Positions 7,938 to 15,187 of a DNA stretch of 24,883 nt are shown piece by piece. Position numbers and translations under genes: made by a program. The notes beneath the pieces were generated by a model that saw only the letters and a program-made list of their open reading frames with translations, searched no databases and was not told the DNA's origin. Each line of letters opens with the position of its first letter. The first letter of the stretch is position 1. This DNA comes from an uncultured Lachnospiraceae bacterium. GTDB taxonomy: Bacteria; Bacillota; Clostridia; Lachnospirales; Lachnospiraceae. The stretch lies in NCBI GenBank assembly GCA_910588775.1, contig CAJURH010000016.1:30213-55095 (forward strand), read 5' to 3'.

Positions 7938-8036
7938 TTATGTTCGATAAAAAATTCGTATGGAATTTAACACGCGCAGCATAACCACTTTCGTGTGGGC
8001 GAATGCTGCGTTCTGCCACGCGATTTGCGAGGTGGC
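7938..8036 (-). pseudogene. Decayed 3' end of a P1B-type ATPase gene with an internal deletion
   Basis: Read on the minus strand, 32 codons and a stop give ATSQIAWQNAAFA followed by HTKVVMLRVLNSIRIFYRT. The intact ATPase downstream ends with ASQIAWQNVVFA (residues 991-1002), then 24 residues absent here, then DTGVAMLCVLNSIRILYRK. About 22 of the 31 aligned residues agree. The missing block lies between two 'VFA' stretches in the intact protein, so slippage between short repeats could explain the deletion. Nothing upstream of 8036 continues the match; the stop codon of the next minus-strand gene follows within 11 bases. This is a leftover, not a gene. Confidence 0.75.
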
Positions 8037-8044
8037 GTCTCTTT

Positions 8045-8557
8045 TTATGTAAGGCTGAAAGTCCCTGCGTCTGTGCTGACAGTATTTGTGAAGCTATCAT
8101 ATTGAAAGACAGCGTGAATTAAGACGCTATCAGCAGGATTCATTTGATTTGTATATAAAGCACAGCCGGCAGCAAGCGAGTCCCGGCGATAGACGCGATC
8201 GCCTCTGCAAAGAACGTTTGGGAGATCTTCCACATTCCTGATTTCAATCTCTTTCGGTTGGCCGATCTGGTTAATGATGTATATGACAATGATGACGCCT
8301 GCCACGAATCCGATTAGACCTTTCAAAATCCACAGAACTATATGGATGGCCAGCGCAATGCCCTTCATTTTCAGGTCTTTCCCTGATATCAGCGTCAGGA
8401 CAACGCCTACGGCTGTCAGTGCAACGCCAAACAAAGTCGCTGCCCATCCAATCCCTAGCGTATGTGTGACAGAACCTAGCAGCTCGTACAAAATAACGCC
8501 TGCCAATGTCAAGAGACATTCGGTGTTCTGTTGGATGAGTTTTTTTAATTGTTCCAT
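8045..8557 (-). CDS. Small membrane protein of unknown function
   Basis: I do not recognise this 170-residue protein. It starts MEQLKKLIQQ and has three strongly hydrophobic stretches (about residues 14-36, 38-58 and 66-96), then a polar C-terminal domain of about 70 residues (KEIEIRNVEDLPNVLCRGDRV...) that by charge would be on one side of the membrane. The start has AAAGGAG just upstream on the minus strand; an upstream in-frame start at 8608 would add 17 residues without a site. It has its own promoter at 8635-8663 and sits between an ATPase remnant and the intact ATPase, so it may have arrived with them. No function can be assigned. Confidence 0.75.
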   Translation of the reverse strand: MEQLKKLIQQNTECLLTLAGVILYELLGSVTHTLGIGWAATLFGVALTAVGVVLTLISGKDLKMKGIALAIHIVLWILKGLIGFVAGVIIVIYIINQIGQPKEIEIRNVEDLPNVLCRGDRVYRRDSLAAGCALYTNQMNPADSVLIHAVFQYDSFTNTVSTDAGTFSLT

Positions 8558-8634
8558 GTTTTTTCTCCTTTGAATTGTAATATCTGTCGTAACTGCATGC
8601 AAAAGCATTCTTCCATCTGTGGATGAGCCTTTTT

Positions 8635-8663
8635 ATTCTACCATATTTACTTTTGGTTTACAA
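8635..8663 (-). promoter_or_regulatory. Promoter of the small membrane protein gene
   Basis: On the minus strand: TTGTAA (8658-8663), 17-base spacer, TAGAAT (8635-8640). It sits about 78 bases upstream of the start codon at 8557. Confidence 0.65.
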
Positions 8664-8734
8664 TGTTATCATTTCTTAATCCGCTACAACCGCGCGAACG
8701 CTTCTATTTCCTCTACTTTGCACTCGTGGGGCTG

Positions 8735-8772
8735 TAGAAAAGAGCCAGCCGTGGAAGAAACACGGCTGGCTC
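8735..8772 (-). terminator. Terminator of the P-type ATPase gene
   Basis: Perfect 12-bp stem (8742-8753 with 8761-8772) and a 7-base loop, followed on the minus strand by TTTTC, starting 9 bases after the ATPase stop codon. Confidence 0.8.
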
Positions 8773-8781
8773 GTCTTATAA

Positions 8782-11700
8782 TTATTTTCGATAAAGGATT
8801 CGTATGGAGTTTAACACGCACAGCATAGCCACGCCTGTGTCGGCAAATACTGCCAGCCACATATTAGCAAATCCCAAAAGTCCTAAAAGCATGACTGCGA
8901 CTTTTATGATGAGAGCAAACACCACGTTTTGCCATGCAATTTGGGAGGCGGAACGAGCAATGAGGATGGATTGGGGAATTGCGTCCACGCTGGATGTCAT
9001 GAATACGGCGTCGGCGGCTTCGATGGCGGCATCCGCTCCGCTTCCCATGGCGGCTCCCACATCCGCTCCGGCCAACACGGGCGCGTCGTTGATACCGTCT
9101 CCCACGAACATGACGCTGCCGTATTTATTGCGGATATTGTTTAATTCGGATAATTTATCCTGGGGCAAAAGCTTGGCGTGCACTTCGTCGATGCCTGTTT
9201 CTGTGGCCACGGCCTGGGCGCTGTCCTGGGAGTCCCCGGTGAGCATGGCTGTGGTGATTCCTAAGGATTTCAGGCGGCCTATGGCGGATTTTGCATCTTT
9301 TTTCAGGGTGTCGGCGATGATAAAGTATCCAGCGAATTTGCCGTTTATGGCCAGGAACACTTCCGCGCCGAAGGTGTTGTTTTTGTCGGTTTTCATTTTA
9401 ATGCGGTATTTGTCCATCAGTTTTTTGTTGCCGCAGAGGACGGAGCCATTTGCCAACTCTGCCCGTATGCCGTGGCCCGGGATTTCCTCCAAGGAATGGG
9501 GTTTTTCCAAAGTAAGTCCTTTCTCCTGCGCCGCAGCCACGATGCTGTTTGCGATGGGGTGGGTGGAGATCTGTTCGCAGCTTGCGGCCATCCGCAGTAA
9601 TTCGTCGGGCGTAAATTCTCCCACGGGTACAATCTGCTGCAATACAAAATTTCCCTCTGTGATGGTTCCTGTCTTATCCATGACTACCGCGTTGATATGG
9701 GACATGGCTTCCAGAGAAACGCCGCCTTTGAATAGGATGCCCTTCTTGGAGCCGGCGCCAATTCCAGAGAAGAACGCCAGAGGCACGCTTAACACCAGGG
9801 CGCAGGGGCAACTCATGACGAGGAATGTGAGCGCTGTGTATACCCAGTAGTCCCAGTTGCCTGTGAACAGGGATGGCAGGATGGCGGTGGCTAATGCTAA
9901 AAATACCACGCAAGGGGTGTAAATACGGGCAAATTTTGTGATAAACCGGTCGATTTTCGGCTTGCTGGCGGCGGCGTTTTCTACGGAATCCAGGATACGT
10001 GTCACCATGGATTCGTCCAGAACTTTTTCCACACGGATTTTCAGTTGGCCGGAAGTATTTACGCAGCCGGAAGTCACTTCGTCCCCTGCCTGCACTTTTA
10101 TCGGCACAGGCTCTCCGGTTATCGGGGATGTATCGATGCGGCTTTCTCCATCCAGCGCCACGCCGTCTAAAGGAATCCGGTCGCCAGGGCGAATCAAAAG
10201 GATGTCGCCCACCTGGGCTTCTTCCGCGCCGATGACCTGCACTTCGTCGCCAATTAACAGATTAACGGTTTCCGGGCGCATATCTACGGCATCCATAATC
10301 TGGCCGCGGCTTTTTTCCACGGCGCGGTGTTCGAAGTATTCGCCAACGCGGTAGAAGAGCATAACGCCCACGGCTTCCGGGTATTCCTGAATGACGAAAG
10401 CGCCTAGCGTGGCAATGCTCATCAAGAAATTTTCATCGAAAATCTGCCCCTTGGGGATGTTTCGCAGAGCGGTCAAAACCACTTTGCCGCCCAAAATAAT
10501 GTATCCCACAATGAATATGGGAAGGGTTACTTCTCTATACCCCATATGTTCCAGAACTTCGCCGGTTACAAACAGAACAACGCCTAGGAGGATGGTCCAC
10601 AGTTCCTTTTTTTCCTTGGATGTGGGTTTCTTGGTGGAGGTCCGGGATGTCTCAACTGGAAGGGTGTCCTTGCTTCGGGGACGGGTGTCTTTTTCTTTCA
10701 CCACAACTTCGGACTCAATGGATGTACAGATTTCGCGGATTTCCGGAAGGTGGCGGTCAGGGCTTTTGGCGGTGACGCGCAACTGTTTGGTGGCAAATGT
10801 TATGGTGGCGTTGGTGATGCCTTCCAGTTCGCTGATTCTCTTTTCCATCTTGGCGGCGCAGTTGGCGCATCCTAAGTTTTCCAGGATGTAGGTCTTTGTC
10901 TTAAATGCGCCGGGGAGTGGGCCGCTTCTGGGGACAACTTTCACTTCCGATTCGATGGAAGTGCAGATGTCTTGGATTTTCGGCAAGAGCGCCTGATGGT
11001 CTTCGGCGGAAAGCCGCAGCTGTTTGGTGGCGTAGGTGATGGTTGCGTATTTTACGCCTGGAAGCTCTTTGATCTTCTTCTCCATCTTGGCGGCGCAGTT
11101 GGCACACCCTAAGTTCTCCAGGATGTAGACCCGTTTCTCCATATCCTGGTCCGGCATCTCGCAGGTGCAGTTGGCCAGGCTTTTGCCACATACGTCGCAA
11201 TATTCCATGTGGGGATTGCACAGATCACAGTCACAGTCGGCGGGATGGCCAGGGGTCTGGCGGTGTTCCACCACCACATGGGTGTGGGTGCGGTGGGACT
11301 CGTGTTCGTGATGATCGTGCCCGCAATCGCAGTTGTCAGAGTGTTCGTGGTGATGATGTTCATGTCCACAGCCGCAGCCGTCAGAGTGTTCGTGGTGGTG
11401 ATGATGATCGTGTCCACAGCCGCAGCCGTCAGAGTGTTCGTGGTGATGATGTTCATGTCCACAGCCGCAGCCGTCAGAGTGTTCATGGTGGTGATGATGA
11501 TCGTGTCCGCAGCCGCAGTCGTCAGAGTGTTCATGGTGGTGATGTTCATGTCCGCAGCCGCAGTCGTCAGAGTATTCATGGTGGTGATGTTCATGTCCAC
11601 AGTCGCAGCCGTCAGAGTGTTGGTGGTGATGATCGTGTCCACAGCCGCAGTCATCAGAGTGTTCGTGGTGGTGATGATCGTGTCCGCAGCCGCAGTCGTC

Positions 11701-11919
11701 AGAGTGTTGGTGGTGATGATGATCGTGTCCATAGCCGCAGTCATTATCATGCTCGTGTTGGTGTTCGTGATGTTCATGTCCGCAATCACAGTTGTCGCCG
11801 TGTACATGGTCATGCTGTCTAGATGATTTTTTATTTTTGTGCGAGGACTTTTTTGACGCATGTGAGCCAAGTCCTACATCGTCATGTTTATGCTCAAAAG
11901 GCAAAGAATTTATTCGCAT
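8782..11919 (-). CDS. Heavy-metal (Zn/Cd/Pb-type) P1B ATPase with a long His-rich N-terminus
   Basis: Predicted to export Zn2+, Cd2+, Pb2+ or related ions across the cytoplasmic membrane. The 1045 residues are laid out as: a His/Cys-rich repeat block of eleven 14-16-residue units (about 42-207, e.g. CGCGHDHHHHEHSDD); a cluster of seven Cys (229-253); two HMA domains with GCANC at 271-275 and 350-354; then the ATPase core with TGEP (601-604), SCPCAL (703-708, the metal-site CPC), DKTGT (748-752, phosphorylated Asp), the HP dipeptide (787-788), TGD (894-896) and GDGINDAP (940-947). CPC with SCPCALVLS points to the CadA/ZntA group rather than copper pumps. The start at 11919 has AGGAGG at good spacing; an ATG six codons upstream overlaps that site. 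Typical CadA/ZntA proteins are about 700-800 residues, so the N-terminus is unusually long. An SmtB/ArsR-type operator lies at the promoter, but no regulator gene is in the window. Confidence 0.95.
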   Translation of the reverse strand: MRINSLPFEHKHDDVGLGSHASKKSSHKNKKSSRQHDHVHGDNCDCGHEHHEHQHEHDNDCGYGHDHHHHQHSDDCGCGHDHHHHEHSDDCGCGHDHHHQHSDGCDCGHEHHHHEYSDDCGCGHEHHHHEHSDDCGCGHDHHHHHEHSDGCGCGHEHHHHEHSDGCGCGHDHHHHHEHSDGCGCGHEHHHHEHSDNCDCGHDHHEHESHRTHTHVVVEHRQTPGHPADCDCDLCNPHMEYCDVCGKSLANCTCEMPDQDMEKRVYILENLGCANCAAKMEKKIKELPGVKYATITYATKQLRLSAEDHQALLPKIQDICTSIESEVKVVPRSGPLPGAFKTKTYILENLGCANCAAKMEKRISELEGITNATITFATKQLRVTAKSPDRHLPEIREICTSIESEVVVKEKDTRPRSKDTLPVETSRTSTKKPTSKEKKELWTILLGVVLFVTGEVLEHMGYREVTLPIFIVGYIILGGKVVLTALRNIPKGQIFDENFLMSIATLGAFVIQEYPEAVGVMLFYRVGEYFEHRAVEKSRGQIMDAVDMRPETVNLLIGDEVQVIGAEEAQVGDILLIRPGDRIPLDGVALDGESRIDTSPITGEPVPIKVQAGDEVTSGCVNTSGQLKIRVEKVLDESMVTRILDSVENAAASKPKIDRFITKFARIYTPCVVFLALATAILPSLFTGNWDYWVYTALTFLVMSCPCALVLSVPLAFFSGIGAGSKKGILFKGGVSLEAMSHINAVVMDKTGTITEGNFVLQQIVPVGEFTPDELLRMAASCEQISTHPIANSIVAAAQEKGLTLEKPHSLEEIPGHGIRAELANGSVLCGNKKLMDKYRIKMKTDKNNTFGAEVFLAINGKFAGYFIIADTLKKDAKSAIGRLKSLGITTAMLTGDSQDSAQAVATETGIDEVHAKLLPQDKLSELNNIRNKYGSVMFVGDGINDAPVLAGADVGAAMGSGADAAIEAADAVFMTSSVDAIPQSILIARSASQIAWQNVVFALIIKVAVMLLGLLGFANMWLAVFADTGVAMLCVLNSIRILYRK
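11296..11796 (-). repeat. Tandem His/Cys-coding repeats inside the ATPase gene
   Basis: About eleven imperfect units of 42-48 bp, each coding for roughly D[DGN]C[GD]CGH[DE]HHHH[EQ]HS. Units alternate between HDHHHH(H) and HEHHHH versions, so the block probably grew by duplication of single or paired units. The reading frame is kept throughout. Copy number is likely to vary between strains. Confidence 0.9.
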
Positions 11920-11941
11920 AACTTCAACCTCCTTCATTGTT

Positions 11942-11961
11942 ATATGAATGATTGTTCATAT
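11942..11961 (-). promoter_or_regulatory. SmtB/ArsR-family operator of the metal ATPase
   Basis: The minus strand reads ATATGAACAATCATTCATAT: inverted arms ATATGAA / TTCATAT with a 6-base centre. This matches the known TGAAC...TTCA layout of SmtB/CzrA/CadC-type metal-sensing repressor sites. It begins just downstream of the -10 box and covers the likely transcription start, so a bound repressor would block the promoter until metal releases it. Confidence 0.65.
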
Positions 11962-11965
11962 GTGT

Positions 11966-11994
11966 ATTTAAACATATATTAACCCGGCTGTCAA
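11966..11994 (-). promoter_or_regulatory. Promoter of the metal ATPase
   Basis: On the minus strand: consensus TTGACA (11989-11994), 17-base spacer, TTAAAT (11966-11971). A strong core promoter fits repression by a metal sensor at the adjacent operator. Confidence 0.75.
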
Positions 11995-12064
11995 GGGGAA
12001 ATTATATACATTAGAAAAAATTGTTCGTTAAGAACTATTTTTGAAAATGCATGGCTTTATTTCT

Positions 12065-12093
12065 TTGCAAAGGCATTCAAAAGGTGTTATATT
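12065..12093 (+). promoter_or_regulatory. Promoter of the M18 aminopeptidase gene
   Basis: TTGCAA (12065-12070), 17-base spacer, TATATT (12088-12093), about 65 bases before the ATG. It diverges from the ATPase promoter; about 70 bases separate the two -35 boxes, so regulation is probably independent. Confidence 0.6.
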
Positions 12094-12157
12094 TAGTTTT
12101 GAACAAAAATAGCGCATTCCCTTTTAGGGACGTTTAAATATAGGAGGTAAATCCCAC

Positions 12158-13558
12158 ATGGAGAGAAAGAATATATGGACATCGTACAGTCAACAAGAAC
12201 TGGAGAAACTGGAAGCCATCAACGCCGACTACCGAAACTGCCTGGACAAAGGCAAAACGGAACGAGAATGCATACGCTTAACCGTGGAGCGGATAGAAGG
12301 GCGGGGTTACCAGAATCTGGATAAGTTGCGCAAGAGCCAGCAGACGCTGAAGCCAGGCGACAAGGTTTACGCCGTATGCATGGGCAAAATGATTGCTATG
12401 TTTCAGTTAGGCAAAAGGCCGCTTCAGGAAGGCATGAACATTCTGGGCGCGCACATCGACTCGCCGCGTATCGACGTGAAGCAAAATCCTCTGTACGAAG
12501 ACGAAAGCATGGCGTACTTGGATACCCATTACTACGGCGGCATTAAGAAATACCAGTGGGTAACGCTGCCCCTGGCCATTCATGGGGTGGTGGCGCGAAA
12601 GGACGGCACAGTCCAGGAAATCTGCATCGGCGAGAAGGAAGACGACCCGGTTTTCGTCGTCACGGATTTGCTCGTCCACCTGGCGGGGCAGCAGTTGGAG
12701 AAAAAGGCCAGCAAGGTCATTGAAGGGGAGAAGCTGGACCTGCTCTTTGGCAGCCGTCCCATTGGGCAGGACGAATCGCTGGATGAAAAGGAAAAAGAGG
12801 CCGTGAAGGCAAACGTCTTGCGTTTGCTGAAGGAATATTATCATATGGAAGAAGAGGATTTCACATCGGCGGAATTGGAAATCGTTCCGGCGGGGAAAGC
12901 GCGGGAGTGCGGTCTGGACCGCAGCATGATTCTGGCCTATGGGCAGGACGACCGGGTGTGCGCGTTCACGTCTCTGTTCGCCATGCTGGACGTAAATGAG
13001 CCAGAGCGGACATCCTGCTGTCTTCTGGTGGACAAAGAGGAGATTGGCAGCGTAGGCGCCACCGGCATGCACTCCCGTTTCTTTGAAAATACAGTGGCGG
13101 AGCTTATGGCCCTCACAGGCGGCGAATCCGAGTTGAAAGTAAGGCGGGCGCTGCAAAACTCCAAGATGCTCTCCTCAGACGTAAGCGCCGCCTACGATCC
13201 CCTTTACGCAGAAGCTTTTGAAAAGAGAAGCGCGGCGTTTCTTGGTAGCGGTCTGGTGTACAATAAATTCACAGGAAGCCGTGGCAAAAGCGGTTCCAAC
13301 GACGCCAGCGCGGAATACCTGGCCAGAATCCGTCGGGTGATGGACGAGGCAGGCGTGGCCTATCAGTTTGCGGAATTGGGGAAAGTGGATGTCGGCGGCG
13401 GCGGAACCATCGCCTACATCATGGGCAACTACGGCATGGAGGTCATCGACAGCGGTGTGGCGGTTCTGAACATGCACGCGCCATGGGAAGCGTCCAGCAA
13501 AGCGGATGTATACGAGGCGTATAAAGGATACTGCGCATTCCTGAAAAAAATGAGCTAA
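12158..13558 (+). CDS. M18-family metallo-aminopeptidase
   Basis: Predicted cytosolic zinc exopeptidase that removes N-terminal (often acidic) residues from peptides. The 466-residue protein shows the M18 signatures: GAHIDSPRIDVKQNPLYE (first metal His and Asp), DKEEIGSVGATGMHS (catalytic Glu and metal ligand), DVSAAYDPLY and, near the end, VDVGGGGTIAYIMG with NMHAPWEASSKAD (last metal His). Length fits the family. The start follows AGGAGG (12143-12148). The gene is monocistronic: own promoter upstream, and the next gene has its own promoter. Confidence 0.93.
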   Translation: MERKNIWTSYSQQELEKLEAINADYRNCLDKGKTERECIRLTVERIEGRGYQNLDKLRKSQQTLKPGDKVYAVCMGKMIAMFQLGKRPLQEGMNILGAHIDSPRIDVKQNPLYEDESMAYLDTHYYGGIKKYQWVTLPLAIHGVVARKDGTVQEICIGEKEDDPVFVVTDLLVHLAGQQLEKKASKVIEGEKLDLLFGSRPIGQDESLDEKEKEAVKANVLRLLKEYYHMEEEDFTSAELEIVPAGKARECGLDRSMILAYGQDDRVCAFTSLFAMLDVNEPERTSCCLLVDKEEIGSVGATGMHSRFFENTVAELMALTGGESELKVRRALQNSKMLSSDVSAAYDPLYAEAFEKRSAAFLGSGLVYNKFTGSRGKSGSNDASAEYLARIRRVMDEAGVAYQFAELGKVDVGGGGTIAYIMGNYGMEVIDSGVAVLNMHAPWEASSKADVYEAYKGYCAFLKKMS

Positions 13559-13576
13559 AGTTCGGAAACTTTTGGG

Positions 13577-13604
13577 TTTTCAAGAAAGAAATATCTGCTA
13601 TAAT
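13577..13604 (+). promoter_or_regulatory. Promoter of the gatA-gatB operon
   Basis: Perfect TATAAT (13599-13604) preceded by TGC (extended -10) and a weak TTTTCA (13577-13582) 16 bases upstream. The short AAAGTT / AACTTT hairpin just before it (13557-13572) may be a weak terminator of the aminopeptidase gene. Confidence 0.65.
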
Positions 13605-13642
13605 AAACGATGTACGAGTATCGAGGCAATACGGAGGTAAAG

Positions 13643-13704
13643 TTTGGAAGTAAACCTGCATAGTAAACTTCCAAATCTCCCTGGATGACGCAGCAAGTGC
13701 GTCA
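13643..13704 (+). promoter_or_regulatory. Structured gatA leader with two hairpins
   Basis: First hairpin: TTTGGAAGT (13643-13651) pairs perfectly with ACTTCCAAA (13667-13675). Second: TGACGCA (13686-13692) pairs with TGCGTCA (13698-13704) and abuts the GGAGGAGG ribosome binding site of gatA. No T-box AGGGTGG sequence is present. The hairpins overlap a possible leader ORF (13644-13688), suggesting translation-level control. Confidence 0.45.
13644..13688 (+). CDS. Possible 14-codon leader ORF before gatA
   Basis: A TTG at 13644 is 6 bases after a good GGAGG (13633-13637) and opens the frame MEVNLHSKLPNLPG, then TGA. The stop overlaps an ATG at 13685 that is in frame with gatA. The start codon lies in the 5' arm of the first hairpin and codons 9-11 form its 3' arm. 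It may be an upstream control peptide or chance. Confidence 0.3.
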   Translation: MEVNLHSKLPNLPG

Positions 13705-13717
13705 GGAGGAGGAAATC

Positions 13718-15187
13718 ATGGACATACTGAACCTGACAGCCATCCGGCTGAGTGAGAAAATCAGAGGGAAGGAACTGACAGCCATGGAAGCGACCGAGGC
13801 TGTGCTAAAGCAGATTGCTTCCAAAGAAAGCGCCTACGGCTGCTATGTGACCGTGGAAGAGGAAAAAGCCATGGAGCAGGCAAGGCAGGTGCAAAAGCGC
13901 ATAGAATCAGGAGAATTAAACGGGCCTCTGGCGGGTGTGCCAGTGGCCATAAAAGATAATATATGCACCAAGGGAATTCGGACCACCTGTAGTTCCCGGA
14001 TTTTAGAAAATTTTGTGCCCACATACACAGCCACGGCGGCAGAAGCGATGGAGCGCGCCGGGGCGGTGGTTCTGGGCAAGACCAATATGGATGAGTTTGC
14101 CATGGGCAGCACCACAGAAACTTCTTTTTATAAAGTTACGAAAAATCCATGGAACCCGGAACATGCGCCCGGCGGTTCCTCAGGCGGTTCCTGCGCGGCA
14201 GTGGCGGCGAAAGAGTGTATCTGCGCCCTGGGTTCCGACACCGGCGGTTCCATCCGCCAGCCCAGTTCCTTTTGTGGTGTGACGGGCATGAAGCCCACCT
14301 ACGGCGCCGTATCCCGTTACGGCCTTATCGCCTACGGCTCTTCCCTGGATCAGATCGGCCCGGTGGCAAAAGACGTGGCGGACTGCGCGGCTATGCTGGA
14401 GATTCTGGCCGTTCACGATCCCAAAGACAGCACCAGCGTGAAAATGAAGGAGACGGATTTCACCGCGGCTCTCACTAGAGATGTAAAGGGACTGCGCGTG
14501 GGCATTCCTCGGGATTATCTAGGAGAAGGGCTGGACCCACAGGTACAGGCCGTGGTGGAACAAGCAGCCAGAGAGTTGGAGAAACAGGGAGCTGTGGTGG
14601 AGGAATTCGACTTAAGCTTGGTGGAATACGCCATTCCGGCTTACTATGTAATCGCTTCCGCTGAGGCAAGCTCCAATCTGTCCCGGTTCGACGGGGTGAA
14701 ATATGGTTACCGCACAGAAGAGTATGGCGGCCTGCACAATATGTATAAGAAAACTCGTTCCGAGGGCTTTGGCGAAGAAGTCAAGAGGCGCATTATGTTA
14801 GGTTCCTTCGTTTTAAGTTCCGGCTATTACGATGCCTATTACTTAAAAGCGCTGCGCACGAAAGCGCTTATCAAGCAGGCATTTGACCGGGCTTTCGAAA
14901 AATACGACGTGATTTTAGGCCCCACCGCTCCGGCTACGGCGCCCAAACTGGGGGAAAGCTTAAAAGATCCGCTGAAAATGTACCTGGGAGACATTTACAC
15001 AGTATCTGTAAATCTGGCGGGGCTTCCGGCTATGAGCGTGCCCTTCGGCATGGATAGCCAGAACTTGCCCATCGGCGTACAGCTCATCGGAAACTCTTTC
15101 CAGGAGAAAACCATTATCCGGGCTGGCTACGCGCTGGAGTCCACTAGACAGTGGCAAATGCCGGAGACCAAGAAAGGGGGAGAATAA
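13718..15187 (+). CDS. gatA: Asp-tRNA(Asn)/Glu-tRNA(Gln) amidotransferase subunit A
   Basis: Glutaminase subunit of the GatCAB enzyme, which converts mischarged Glu-tRNA(Gln) or Asp-tRNA(Asn) to the correct amide form in bacteria lacking the matching synthetase. The 489 residues carry the amidase-signature triad in canonical spacing: Lys 79 (VAIKDN), cis-Ser 154 (PGGSSGGS) and nucleophile Ser 178 (GSDTGGSIRQP). The start at 13718 follows GGAGGAGG; an in-frame ATG at 13685 would add 11 residues and places Lys 79 off the usual number. gatB begins directly after the stop. A gatC gene, often the first of the operon, is not adjacent. Confidence 0.95.
   Translation: MDILNLTAIRLSEKIRGKELTAMEATEAVLKQIASKESAYGCYVTVEEEKAMEQARQVQKRIESGELNGPLAGVPVAIKDNICTKGIRTTCSSRILENFVPTYTATAAEAMERAGAVVLGKTNMDEFAMGSTTETSFYKVTKNPWNPEHAPGGSSGGSCAAVAAKECICALGSDTGGSIRQPSSFCGVTGMKPTYGAVSRYGLIAYGSSLDQIGPVAKDVADCAAMLEILAVHDPKDSTSVKMKETDFTAALTRDVKGLRVGIPRDYLGEGLDPQVQAVVEQAARELEKQGAVVEEFDLSLVEYAIPAYYVIASAEASSNLSRFDGVKYGYRTEEYGGLHNMYKKTRSEGFGEEVKRRIMLGSFVLSSGYYDAYYLKALRTKALIKQAFDRAFEKYDVILGPTAPATAPKLGESLKDPLKMYLGDIYTVSVNLAGLPAMSVPFGMDSQNLPIGVQLIGNSFQEKTIIRAGYALESTRQWQMPETKKGGE

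Noticed and set aside
8804..9850. 348-codon plus-strand frame opposite the ATPase core
   Set aside because: Antisense shadow; the minus-strand frame has all P-type ATPase motifs.
11296..11796. Regular 42-48 bp repeats considered as a CRISPR array
   Set aside because: No unique spacers; the units are contiguous, imperfect and coding in one frame.
11209..11826. Long open frame on the plus strand opposite the ATPase N-terminus, rich in Val/Met
   Set aside because: It is the antisense reading of the His-coding repeats, which lack stops by composition; no ribosome binding site and low-complexity product.
11109..11870. Long minus-strand frame rich in Thr/Asn/Ile
   Set aside because: A shifted reading of the same repeats; the true frame carries the HMA and ATPase domains.
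12407..13156. 249-codon minus-strand frame opposite the aminopeptidase gene
   Set aside because: The plus strand has clear M18 catalytic motifs; no site or conserved motif on the minus strand.
13605..13717. T-box riboswitch before gatA
   Set aside because: The leader is too short and lacks the AGGGTGG T-box sequence.
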